Assembly: GCA_910577785.1 (NCBI GenBank)
Contig: CAJTNT010000016.1
Location: 1-64,000, forward strand
DNA length: 64,000 nt
Reading direction: 5' to 3'
Source of the DNA: an uncultured Lachnospiraceae bacterium
GTDB taxonomy: Bacteria; Bacillota; Clostridia; Lachnospirales; Lachnospiraceae
The notes below the pieces were generated by a model. That model made no database searches. It was not told the origin of the DNA and saw nothing but the letters and a program-made list of their open reading frames with translations. A program made the position numbers and the translations under genes. This document shows positions 24,420 to 32,914 of the stretch, piece after piece. The first letter of the stretch is position 1. The number at the start of each line of letters is the position of its first letter.

Positions 24420-25901
24420 CTAACCTACTGCCCCTGTATCATCCAGGGTGTCCAGTTCATTATCTATGCCATTTATACCGTCTATGCTGTCCAGGCTATC
24501 CCCGTCCAGAGAGCCGCCTTCCAGATCCACATCTTCGGAGAAACCCTCTCCTTCGGAGCCACCGTCAATGTCCATCATCTCGCCGTCTTCCCCATCCATG
24601 CCCTCGCCACCGGACATACCGCTTTCATCAATCAGCTCGCCTCCAGGTATCTCTCCGCCTTCTCCTTCTGGCTCTTCTCCCTCTTCGCCTTCCTGGTTAT
24701 ACAGAGGGGCGTCATAATCCACCTCTGAAGCGTCTGTCACAGCCGTCACGCCCTCATAGAGGCCATCCATGGGAAATGCAATCGCATCCTCATCCGTAAG
24801 GCCTGACAGAATCTCATATTCTCCCAGGTTCTCATCATATTCTCCCAGTTCCACTTCCCGCTTTTCCAGCCTGCTGCTTGCATCCGCTGCCCAGACATAA
24901 GATTTCTCATCCTCTTTGACCACATAGCCTTCAAACAGCCAGATGCCTTCCTTGGCCTCCATCTGCCCTTCGTCCAGCTCAATAAATAGGTGCTGCCCCA
25001 TCATCAGGCCGTCTGTGGAATCCAATGCCACATAAAAGGGATATTTGGTCGCCTTTTCCGTGCTGCCAGAATCGGAAGAATAATCTATATACTCATTATT
25101 ATTTGACTCTTCCCCCTGTGTGTCAATCTTCGTAATCGTGCCGTTCCAGGTCTGCTCCTCGTCCACCCTCGAACGCAGGATTACCGGCTGATCCTGGGAC
25201 AGCGTCTGGATATTCAGCTCACTGACCGTCCCCTTCACCCGGAAATCCCCCACGGCGATAACCGTCATATAGGACGTCTTCTCGCCCATCATGTCAGACT
25301 CCGGGTTCTTATTGATGGATTTTACCATGCCCGCAATCTTGCTCTTGACCACGGCATTGTCAATGGATTCCTGCTTCTTCTGCATCTCTGCCTTCTTGCT
25401 CTCAATATCGTACTCGGTCTGCTTGATGCTGTTTTCCTTCTCCTGGATCTCTGCCGTATACTCAAAACGCTCGCTCTCTGGCACATTGCTCCGCTCACGC
25501 GTCAGCTGGCTGATCTGGTTCTGCAGGCTGGTGATCTCGTTCTGCTTCTCCTCCAGATCCAGGGCGCCCTGCGCCAATTCCCCTTTCGCGCTCTCCATGT
25601 CATACTCAAACAGGGAGTCCCCCTCTTCTACCATATCCCCTTCTTCTACAAATACTTCCTTAATCTCACGCTCGGGATCTTTATTGATGTCCCAGCTCTC
25701 CTGTGCCTCCACCACACCGGAATAGCGGTTCTGGCTGCCGGAATTGACAGAATTCAGGTTCGATACAGATTCTACATATACTTTATCGGCGCTGCTTCCA
25801 CCACTGCCATTATGTTTCAGATAATACCAAGCCCCTCCCCCTGCCGCTGCTGCCACAATTACCACAACCGCCGCAATAATGCCTGCTTTCTTCTTGTTCA
25901 T
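24420..25901 (-). CDS. HlyD/MacA-type adaptor with an acidic C-terminal tail
   Basis: A 493-residue adaptor with one N-terminal helix (~5-24), a lipoyl half-motif (FVEEGDMVEEGDSLFEYD), a coiled-coil hairpin of ordinary size (~100-185) and barrel domains. The last ~90 residues are almost all Asp, Glu and Gly. The start MNKKKAG was chosen for the strong ACAGGAGG immediately upstream; eleven further codons are open before it. It is the first gene of the export operon. Substrate is unknown; antimicrobial peptides or lipoproteins are typical cargoes of this transporter type. Confidence 0.85.
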   Translation of the reverse strand: MNKKKAGIIAAVVVIVAAAAGGGAWYYLKHNGSGGSSADKVYVESVSNLNSVNSGSQNRYSGVVEAQESWDINKDPEREIKEVFVEEGDMVEEGDSLFEYDMESAKGELAQGALDLEEKQNEITSLQNQISQLTRERSNVPESERFEYTAEIQEKENSIKQTEYDIESKKAEMQKKQESIDNAVVKSKIAGMVKSINKNPESDMMGEKTSYMTVIAVGDFRVKGTVSELNIQTLSQDQPVILRSRVDEEQTWNGTITKIDTQGEESNNNEYIDYSSDSGSTEKATKYPFYVALDSTDGLMMGQHLFIELDEGQMEAKEGIWLFEGYVVKEDEKSYVWAADASSRLEKREVELGEYDENLGEYEILSGLTDEDAIAFPMDGLYEGVTAVTDASEVDYDAPLYNQEGEEGEEPEGEGGEIPGGELIDESGMSGGEGMDGEDGEMMDIDGGSEGEGFSEDVDLEGGSLDGDSLDSIDGINGIDNELDTLDDTGAVG

Positions 25902-26042
25902 TGCTTTCCTCCTGTTATCCTGCTTCTTGGGCATCTATCATTTCATTCGTCACCATCTTAGCATAAATCGGTGATAAATCTAAGTGAAAATTCTTAAAAT
26001 TTTATTAAGATATGGAAATATCTGAAATTTTATATTTTTATC

Positions 26043-26071
26043 TTGAAATTTATGCCTGATTTTTGTACACT
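26043..26071 (+). promoter_or_regulatory. Promoter of the chemoreceptor gene
   Basis: TTGAAA (26043-26048), 17-base spacer, TACACT (26066-26071). The leader to the ATG is about 145 bases. Confidence 0.55.
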
Positions 26072-26221
26072 AGAAGTATGTAGCTTCTCAAGTAACTATT
26101 ATCAAAATCCATTTATCTAACATTTTTGCAACCCCACCCAATGATGCAGGGCACAGTCCATGCAGCCCGGGCAGCAAAATACCTGTCCGCTTGTAATTCA
26201 CACTGGAAGGAGTATTTCACT

Positions 26222-27901
26222 ATGAAAAAAGCCATTAATCAATCTACCTTAACCTTCATCCTAAATGCCATTTCCATCCTGACGCTTCTTTTCATCGCTG
26301 TAAGCCTTATCTCATACAGCCGCGTCAGCAGGCAGCTCAACACGGCCAACGAAGAGCGTTTCCAGCTGACTTATAACGCCAATCGGTTTATGAACGGCTC
26401 TTCTTACCTGACCAATGAGGTGCGGGCATTTGCCGCCACGGGCGAGCAGGAACACTATGACAATTACTGGAACGAGGTAAATACCTTGAAAAACCGGGAT
26501 CAGGGCGTTGCCGCCATGCAAGAAATCGGCATTACCACGGAAGAGCAGACCATGATTGACAAGATGTCCTCTCTTTCCAACAATCTGGTGCCGCTGGAAG
26601 AAAATGCCATGGAACAGGTACAGAATGGGAACCTTGAGGATGCCCTGAACTATGTCTATGGCTCTGACTACAATGCTGCCATCACCCAGATCAACAGCCT
26701 GAAGGAAGAGTTCCTGAATACCCTGGAAAAGAGGACGGCTGAGGAGACTGCACGCTTAGGAAAGCTGCAGAACTCTACCCGTGACTTTATGTTCCTTGCC
26801 GTAATTTTAGTGGCGCTGATTCAGCTTTCCGTTGTTCTCCTTATCAACCGCAAGATTCTCCGCCCTGTCCTGGCCGTTGAGAAGCAGATGGGGGAAATTT
26901 CCCAGGGAAACCTCTCCGCTGCATTCTCCCTGCAGCCGGATACATCCGAAATCGGAAGACTGGTAGCTTCCATCCATGAGACGAAACAGGAACTGAAAAA
27001 ATACATAAATGATATTGACGATAAACTGGCACAGATTGCCCAAGGAAATATGGATTTGTCCATTGAAGAAGACTACCGCGGAGAATTCCTCCCCATCCAG
27101 AATGCCATGCGCCAGATTCTGGATTCCCTGAACCAAGCCCTGCTCCAGATCAACTATACGGCAGAACAGGTGGCGCAGGAATCCGAACGGATGACCTCCG
27201 ATGCACAGATCCTTTCCAGCGGCGCAGTGGCACAGGCTTCTGCCGTACAGGAACTGTCCGCCAGCATCCAGGAACTCTCCCGTGAGGTTGACCGCACTTC
27301 TTCCGATGCCAACGAGGCACGGGAATGCTCTACCTCTGCTGCAAATCAGCTTATGTACAGCAACGGGAAGATGGACGAACTGACCAAGGCTATGGAGGAC
27401 ATTTCTGCCGCCTCCCAGCAGATTGGCGGGATCATCAAGACCATCGAAGACATTTCCTTCCAGACAAATATCCTCGCCTTGAACGCAGCCGTGGAAGCTG
27501 CACGGGCCGGGGAAGCCGGCAAGGGCTTTGCTGTTGTCGCCGAGGAAGTACAGAGCCTGGCCAATAAAAGCGCTACTTCCGCCAAAGGCATTACCGAGCT
27601 GATTGAGAATTCCATCCGTATGATCAAGCAGGGTTCGAATCTGGCATCCGAGACGACTACCGCACTGGCAGGCGTTATGGTGGGCGCAAAGCAAGCCACA
27701 GATTTAATTGAAGAAATTGCAGGATCCGCCACCCAGCAGTCCCAGGCGCTCCACCAGCTGACCCAGGGGATGGAACAGATTGCAGAGGTCGTACAGACCA
27801 ATGCGACGACCGCCGAAAAATCCGTAGATTCCGCACGGAGCCTGATGAGCCAGGCCGAAGAGATGAAGGTAGCTGTGCAGCGTTTCCGCCTACGCAGATA
27901 A
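26222..27901 (+). CDS. Methyl-accepting chemotaxis protein
   Basis: A 559-residue transmembrane chemoreceptor. Helix 1 is at about 11-31, an all-helical outside sensor domain at ~32-188, helix 2 at ~189-208, then a HAMP domain and the cytoplasmic signalling hairpin. The conserved tip that binds CheW/CheA is seen around FQTNILALNAAVEAARAGE and GKGFAVVAEEVQSLA. The start follows GGAAGGAG; the frame is open 32 codons further up without a ribosome site. It is a single-gene unit ending in a bidirectional terminator. The ligand cannot be inferred. Confidence 0.96.
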   Translation: MKKAINQSTLTFILNAISILTLLFIAVSLISYSRVSRQLNTANEERFQLTYNANRFMNGSSYLTNEVRAFAATGEQEHYDNYWNEVNTLKNRDQGVAAMQEIGITTEEQTMIDKMSSLSNNLVPLEENAMEQVQNGNLEDALNYVYGSDYNAAITQINSLKEEFLNTLEKRTAEETARLGKLQNSTRDFMFLAVILVALIQLSVVLLINRKILRPVLAVEKQMGEISQGNLSAAFSLQPDTSEIGRLVASIHETKQELKKYINDIDDKLAQIAQGNMDLSIEEDYRGEFLPIQNAMRQILDSLNQALLQINYTAEQVAQESERMTSDAQILSSGAVAQASAVQELSASIQELSREVDRTSSDANEARECSTSAANQLMYSNGKMDELTKAMEDISAASQQIGGIIKTIEDISFQTNILALNAAVEAARAGEAGKGFAVVAEEVQSLANKSATSAKGITELIENSIRMIKQGSNLASETTTALAGVMVGAKQATDLIEEIAGSATQQSQALHQLTQGMEQIAEVVQTNATTAEKSVDSARSLMSQAEEMKVAVQRFRLRR

Positions 27902-27935
27902 CCCAGCGCAACACTTTCGCAATATAAGCTCCCGC

Positions 27936-27963
27936 AGCTATTTTCCTCATTGCTCGTGGGAAT
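27936..27963. repeat. 28-base shared element, copy 2
   Basis: Matches 17871-17898 at 25 of 28 positions. It lies just after the chemoreceptor stop codon and directly before the terminator stem. Confidence 0.55.
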
Positions 27964-27964
27964 C

Positions 27965-28004
27965 AAAACACGCCTCCCAGCAGCCCATGCCGGAGGCGTG
28001 TTTT
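27965..28004. terminator. Bidirectional terminator between the chemoreceptor gene and glyA
   Basis: A perfect 13-bp stem (AAAACACGCCTCC with GGAGGCGTGTTTT) and a 14-base loop, with T-runs on both strands. It serves both convergent genes. Confidence 0.9.
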
Positions 28005-28044
28005 TCCGTTAACATCCATGCAAACATGGTAAGATCCGTCCGTG

Positions 28045-29280
28045 TTATAGCGGATATTTCTCCGTCAACTCCTGCACAGCCTTCCTCACTTCCTCGGAAG
28101 CGGCCTCGCCCTCTTTGATCATCCGCGCGATGCATTCTGCTACCTTGTCCATATCCGCCTCGCCAAAGCCCCTGGAGGTGATTGCCGGGGTTCCCAAGCG
28201 GATTCCGCTGGTAACGAAAGGAGATTTGGGATCATTGGGAATCGTGTTCTTGTTACAAGTAATGTTCACAGAATCCAATAATTTCTCTACGGCCTTTCCT
28301 GTCTGGCTATAAGGAGTTAAGTCTACCAGCATCAGATGGTTGTCCGTACCGCCGGAAACGAGTTTGACCTCACGGCTCATCAGGCCTTTCGCCAGTGCCT
28401 GGGCATTCTTGGCCACATTCTGCTGATACGTTTTGAAGCTGTCATCCAACGCTTCTTTCAGGCAGACGGCCTTGGCAGCAATTACATGCATCAGCGGGCC
28501 GCCCTGGATACCGGGGAACACGGCCTTGTTGAAATTGAATTTCTCCGCCATTTCCTGGCTGGCGAGGATCATGCCGCCCCTGGGCCCGCGCAGTGTCTTA
28601 TGGGTCGTGGTCGTCACCACATGGGCATATGGGATGGGGGATGGATGTAAGCCTGCGGCCACCAGCCCTGCAATATGCGCCATGTCTACCATCAGGTATG
28701 CGCCTGCCTCGTCCGCGATTTCACGGAAACGCTTGAAATCAATCGTCCTGGCATATGCGCTGGCTCCGGCAATGATCATCTTTGGCTTGCACTCCAGGGC
28801 AATTTCCCTTACTCTGTCATAATCAATAAATCCTTCGTCATTGACGCCATAAGGCACAATCTTAAAATAGCTGCCAGAAAAATTCACGGGGCTTCCATGG
28901 GTCAGGTGTCCGCCATGGTCCAAGTTCATCCCCATCACCGTATCCCCCGGCTGCAGCATACAGAACTGCACCGCCATATTGGCCTGTGCGCCAGAATGCG
29001 GCTGTACATTGGCATACTCGCAGCCAAAAAGCTCCTTGGCGCGCGTAATCGCAAGCTCCTCGGCCACATCTACGCATTCGCATCCGCCATAGTAACGTTT
29101 CCCAGGATACCCTTCTGCATATTTATTCGTCATTGGGCTGCCCATTGCTGCCATAACCGCCTTGCTCACCCAGTTTTCTGATGCAATTAATTCAATATGG
29201 CTGTTCTGGCGTTCCATTTCCGCCGTAATGGCATCCGCCACCTGGGGATCTGCTTTCTTCACTTCATCAAATGAATACAT
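28045..29280 (-). CDS. glyA: Serine hydroxymethyltransferase
   Basis: Converts serine and tetrahydrofolate to glycine and methylene-tetrahydrofolate with PLP. The 411-residue protein has the PLP-lysine motif VTTTTHKTLRGPRGG (~220-234) and the N-terminal LIASENWVSKAV and NKYAEGYPGKRYYGG blocks. Size is typical. The ATG follows GGGAAGGA. It is transcribed alone from a good promoter located in the tail of the neighbouring DUF368 gene region. Confidence 0.97.
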   Translation of the reverse strand: MYSFDEVKKADPQVADAITAEMERQNSHIELIASENWVSKAVMAAMGSPMTNKYAEGYPGKRYYGGCECVDVAEELAITRAKELFGCEYANVQPHSGAQANMAVQFCMLQPGDTVMGMNLDHGGHLTHGSPVNFSGSYFKIVPYGVNDEGFIDYDRVREIALECKPKMIIAGASAYARTIDFKRFREIADEAGAYLMVDMAHIAGLVAAGLHPSPIPYAHVVTTTTHKTLRGPRGGMILASQEMAEKFNFNKAVFPGIQGGPLMHVIAAKAVCLKEALDDSFKTYQQNVAKNAQALAKGLMSREVKLVSGGTDNHLMLVDLTPYSQTGKAVEKLLDSVNITCNKNTIPNDPKSPFVTSGIRLGTPAITSRGFGEADMDKVAECIARMIKEGEAASEEVRKAVQELTEKYPL

Positions 29281-29333
29281 CTGTCCTTCCCTCTCTTTTC
29301 TTGTATTTTTTTAATCATTCCGTATTTTCCATT

Positions 29334-29362
29334 ATTTTATGCTTCTCTCTGTCGGAAGTCAA
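29334..29362 (-). promoter_or_regulatory. glyA promoter
   Basis: Minus strand TTGACT (29357-29362), 17-base spacer, TAAAAT (29334-29339); leader about 50 bases. No glycine riboswitch fits in this space. Confidence 0.75.
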
Positions 29363-29371
29363 TCATTTTTG

Positions 29372-30220
29372 TTATTCTTCCCCTAATTTCAATGCAGCCA
29401 ACACGCCTGCCGCCAGGGCTATGGCGCCTGTCAGAAGGCTTAAGGCCGTAACCGCGCCCATGGGATTCATCAACAGGATAGCCAAAGGGGATGAGACAAT
29501 CAGGCCAATGATTGCCCAATAAGCGTAATCCGGGAAACGTTGGAAGATAAATTCCACCAGCTTTGCAATCGCAAAAATCCCGGCCACCACGCCAATGCCA
29601 AAGGGAACCAGCACCTTGCACCCTTCCAGGACTGCGGGGACGTCAAGCGCCACCAGGCTGTCGATAAAGTCATTGACCTGTTCGAGAATAGGCGTATAAT
29701 ACCCCATCAGCATCAGCATCATCGAGCCGCTGACCCCAGGGATCACCATTGTGGCTGAGGCAATCACCCCTACGCCCACTAGCTTAAGCACGTTCCAGAG
29801 GCTAAAGCTCAGGTCGGCAGCTGCGCCTTCCTCTTCTCCCAAGAGCGCCAGGCCTGCCACCATGCAGAAGAAAAACAGAAAAGCAAGGATATGCCCGCCG
29901 CGGATGGATTTGCCCTTTACCTTTCGCGCCATCGCGGGCAGTCCCCCGACAATCAGGCCAATAAACAGCAGGTTCGTCTGGAAGGGCGCCCTGGCAAACA
30001 TCATCTCTATGATGCGCGCCAGCGCCACCACGCCAATGGCCGCCCCAAGGATAATGGGGATGAGGATCCGCATGCTTTTCTTAAATTCCGACACAATGTG
30101 GGTCGCGGCATGGATAATTTTGTCATAAATACCCATGGAAACTGCCATCGTACCCCCGCTGACGCCAGGGATGATATTGGCAATGCCGATTACCATGCCT
30201 TTTAAAACCATTCGCAACAT
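29372..30220 (-). CDS. popT: DUF368 membrane protein, polyprenyl-phosphate translocase (PopT family)
   Basis: A 282-residue polytopic membrane protein. It has the two matched re-entrant motifs of the family, NIIPGVSGGTMAV near the N-terminus and MVIPGVSGSMMLM in the second half (~163-175). DUF368 proteins have been shown in other bacteria to return undecaprenyl phosphate to the inner face of the membrane for reuse in wall synthesis. AGGAGAGAC precedes the ATG. It lies 53 bases after hisC on the same strand and may be co-transcribed with the two aminotransferase genes, with no evident functional link. Confidence 0.9.
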   Translation of the reverse strand: MLRMVLKGMVIGIANIIPGVSGGTMAVSMGIYDKIIHAATHIVSEFKKSMRILIPIILGAAIGVVALARIIEMMFARAPFQTNLLFIGLIVGGLPAMARKVKGKSIRGGHILAFLFFFCMVAGLALLGEEEGAAADLSFSLWNVLKLVGVGVIASATMVIPGVSGSMMLMLMGYYTPILEQVNDFIDSLVALDVPAVLEGCKVLVPFGIGVVAGIFAIAKLVEFIFQRFPDYAYWAIIGLIVSSPLAILLMNPMGAVTALSLLTGAIALAAGVLAALKLGEE

Positions 30221-30273
30221 AACTGTCTCTCCTAACCCAATTTTTACTACAACGATACTGTTACCGCTGCATT

Positions 30274-31356
30274 TTACTCCATTTCCTGTCCCTGAGCATA
30301 AGCCTCCAGGTAACGTTCCAGGAAGTGGAACAGCGCCTCCATTTCCTCATCCGTGCCAACAGTAATCCGCAGGTAATTGTCTATCCGCGGCTTGGGAAAA
30401 TAACGGACATAGATATTTTCCTTTTTCAAGGCCTCAAACAATTCTCTGGCCGGACAGAGCGGATGGGAGGCAAAGATAAAGTTGCTTCGGGAATCCAGGA
30501 ACGTAAAGCCAAGCCGCCTCAGCTCCCCCTTGGCGCGTTCGCGGGTGCGGATAATGCTCTGCTGCGTCTCTTTGTAATAAGAGGATTCCCGGATCGCCGC
30601 CGTGCCTGCCGCCAGCGCGGCAGCGCTCATCGTATAAGAATTAAAAGAATACTTCACATCATTCAGGTAACGGATCAGCTTCTCATGCCCAAACGCATAG
30701 CCAATCCGCATGCCGGCCAGGCTCCTGGATTTGGAAAAGGTCTGCACCACCAGCAGGTTCTCATACACAGGGAGCAGCGATACCGCTGATTCCCCACCAA
30801 AATCAATATATGCCTCATCAATGATTACAATGACATCCGGATTCGCCTTTATGATTTCCTCCAGTTCCGACAGCGGCTTTTCGAGCCCGGTGGGGGCATT
30901 GGGATTGGGGAGGATGACGCCGCCGCATTCCTGGCAGTAATCCTCCGTACGGATGCAAAAATCCGCATCCAGGGGCTGGCGCTCATAGGGAATACGATAA
31001 AGCCCCGCCCACACATCATAAAAGGAATACGTGATATCCGGGAAAAGGATTGGCTTTGCGCTATTGAAAAAAGCCAGGAAGGCCATGGCCAGCACATCGT
31101 CCGATCCCACCCCCACAAATACCTGCTGCTTCGACAGGCCATAATGGACTGCCAGAGCCTCCGTCAATATGCCTGCGCCGGGGTCAGGGTATTTTCTCAG
31201 GCTGTCCGCCCCTAGCGCCTGCAGCGCACGCAGCACGGCAGGCGCTGGGGGATAGGGATTCTCATTGGTGTTTAATTTGATGACGCCTGCGCCGCCTGGC
31301 TGCTCCCCAGGCGTATAGGGCGCCACCTTACGCACGTTTGCTTCCCATGCTGCCAT
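30274..31356 (-). CDS. hisC: Histidinol-phosphate aminotransferase
   Basis: A 360-residue fold-type I PLP enzyme. IKLNTNENPYPPAPAV at the N-terminus and the PLP-lysine block TFSKSRSLAGMRIGYAFG (~214-231) match HisC. It transaminates imidazole acetol phosphate in histidine synthesis and often also acts on aromatic amino acids. No other his genes are in the window, so a broader role, for instance in tyrosine/phenylalanine synthesis, is possible. It follows the class I aminotransferase by 12 bases and has GGGGGGAT upstream. Confidence 0.88.
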   Translation of the reverse strand: MAAWEANVRKVAPYTPGEQPGGAGVIKLNTNENPYPPAPAVLRALQALGADSLRKYPDPGAGILTEALAVHYGLSKQQVFVGVGSDDVLAMAFLAFFNSAKPILFPDITYSFYDVWAGLYRIPYERQPLDADFCIRTEDYCQECGGVILPNPNAPTGLEKPLSELEEIIKANPDVIVIIDEAYIDFGGESAVSLLPVYENLLVVQTFSKSRSLAGMRIGYAFGHEKLIRYLNDVKYSFNSYTMSAAALAAGTAAIRESSYYKETQQSIIRTRERAKGELRRLGFTFLDSRSNFIFASHPLCPARELFEALKKENIYVRYFPKPRIDNYLRITVGTDEEMEALFHFLERYLEAYAQGQEME

Positions 31357-31368
31357 CTTCCATCCCCC

Positions 31369-32568
31369 CTATCGCCCCGGAACCAGCCCGTATTCCCTAG
31401 CCAGCTTCTCAAAGGCAGGCAGGGAGCGCGCAATCATTTCATAAGACACGCAATAGGCAAGGCGCACATATCCCGGACAGGAAAACGTTGTACCGCCTAC
31501 CAGCAGGAGATGGTATTTCTTCGCAGCCTCCACAAATTTCTTCTCGTCCTCATCCGGGGATTTCATCCACAGATAAAAGGCGCCCTGAGGCTTCGCGCAA
31601 GTAAACCCAAGTTCCGTCAGCTTCCCATAGATCAGCTGGCGGTTCCTGTCGTAATAGCCCACGTCTGTCCTTGCCCCAATTGAGGCGATCAACGCCTTCT
31701 GCATCAGCGACGGGGCATTGACAAAGCCCAGCATGCGGTTCGCCACGGAAAGGCCGCTGAGCGCCTGCCCGCAGTCCGCCATTCTGGGGCAGGCTGCAAT
31801 ATAGCCAATCCGCTCTCCCGGGATTGACATAGATTTACTAAAAGAATACGTCACAAAGGTGTTGTCATAAAATTTCGTCAGAAACGGCACCTCATTGCCA
31901 TCATAAGCCAGCTCACGGTAGGGCTCGTCGGATACCAGGTAAATTTCCTTGCCGTAAGTTTCCTGCTTCCTGCGCAGGATATCCGCTATTTTGCGGATGG
32001 TTTCCGCAGAATAAATCACGCCGGTAGGGTTCACAGGGTTGTTGATGATAACTGCCTTCGTGGCTTCTGTCACCTTTGCCTCAAAATCCGCCAAATCCGG
32101 CTGGAAGGTCTCTATATCTGGCTGTACCTGCCGCAGCGTGCCCTGGTGGTTGGCCACGTAGCCACGGTATTCCCCAAAATAAGGAGCAAAGGCCAGTACC
32201 TCGTCGCCTGGATCCAGAAGCGTCTTAAATACTACATTTAAGGCTCCGGCAGCGCCTACCGTCATCACAATATGCCTTCCTTCAAATTCCGTGCCAAAAC
32301 GGCTGTTCAGATCCTCGGCCACGGCCTGCCTGGTCTCCGGATAGCCTGCATTGTCCATGTAGCCATGGAGCTCTAAAGAAGGCTCCGTACGGACTGCATC
32401 CATGACCGCCTGGTTAAATTCTGCCGGTACGGGCGTCATGGGATTGCCCAGACTGAAGTCATATACATTCTCCGCGCCCACTTCCTTCGCCATGGCCTTC
32501 CCTTCCTGGAACATAGCGCGGATGGCAGAGCTGCCCTTTATTTCCTGCTGCATTTTCTTAGAAATCAT
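31369..32568 (-). CDS. Class I/II pyridoxal-phosphate aminotransferase
   Basis: A 399-residue enzyme of the aspartate-aminotransferase superfamily. Visible are the N-terminal YDFSLGNPMTPVP, INNPVNPTGVIYS (~178-190), the PLP Asp in LVSDEPYRELAY, and the PLP lysine in TYSFSKSMSIPGERIGY. Clostridial proteins of this subgroup are annotated as aspartate or aromatic aminotransferases; the exact substrate cannot be set. AGGAGGAAAG precedes the ATG. It heads a run with hisC and popT. Confidence 0.88.
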   Translation of the reverse strand: MISKKMQQEIKGSSAIRAMFQEGKAMAKEVGAENVYDFSLGNPMTPVPAEFNQAVMDAVRTEPSLELHGYMDNAGYPETRQAVAEDLNSRFGTEFEGRHIVMTVGAAGALNVVFKTLLDPGDEVLAFAPYFGEYRGYVANHQGTLRQVQPDIETFQPDLADFEAKVTEATKAVIINNPVNPTGVIYSAETIRKIADILRRKQETYGKEIYLVSDEPYRELAYDGNEVPFLTKFYDNTFVTYSFSKSMSIPGERIGYIAACPRMADCGQALSGLSVANRMLGFVNAPSLMQKALIASIGARTDVGYYDRNRQLIYGKLTELGFTCAKPQGAFYLWMKSPDEDEKKFVEAAKKYHLLLVGGTTFSCPGYVRLAYCVSYEMIARSLPAFEKLAREYGLVPGR

Positions 32569-32670
32569 ATCTTTTCTTTCCTCCTGTCGGGTTCCGGGAT
32601 GGGAACCTTTCGATTCATTTGCTGCACGGTCTTTATTCTACCATAAGTTTTTGAAAAAAAAAAGAGCGGA

Positions 32671-32697
32671 AATAAAAAGAATCCCGCAATGCGGGAT
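32671..32697 (-). terminator. Terminator downstream of the GH53-like gene
   Basis: On the minus strand ATCCCGC-ATT-GCGGGAT is followed by TCTTTTTATT. It separates the galactan locus from the aminotransferase operon. Confidence 0.8.
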
Positions 32698-32909
32698 CCT
32701 TTGTAATTATTCACGGCCTGAAAGGCCGCTCATAATTACAATTCGGGGCGATATTTACAGTTTTGCTGCGCAAAAATCGCCCCTCACTCCTGAATCATAT
32801 TCTCACGGAACGCGCAGGTTGGCGCGTTCCTGAGCCATGAATCGTAACGATCCTTTGTTACTATTCACGGCCTGAAAGGCCGCTCATAATTACAATTCGG
32901 GGCGATATT
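32695..32909 (-). repeat. Palindromic interspersed repeat, copy B plus truncated tandem copy B'
   Basis: Copy B (about 32695-32849) matches copies A and C throughout. It is followed head-to-tail by B' (about 32850-32909), which repeats only the first ~60 bases, 46 of them identical. In copy B the inner stem is a perfect GGAACGCGC/GCGCGTTCC. B' ends 6 bases before the GH53-like stop codon. With the terminator this accounts for the 346-base gap. Confidence 0.85.
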
Positions 32910-32914
32910 AACAC

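Noticed and set aside
25985..26010. CTTAA/TTAAG palindrome upstream of the export operon as an operator
   Set aside because: Short and in very AT-rich DNA; no regulator gene nearby to support it.
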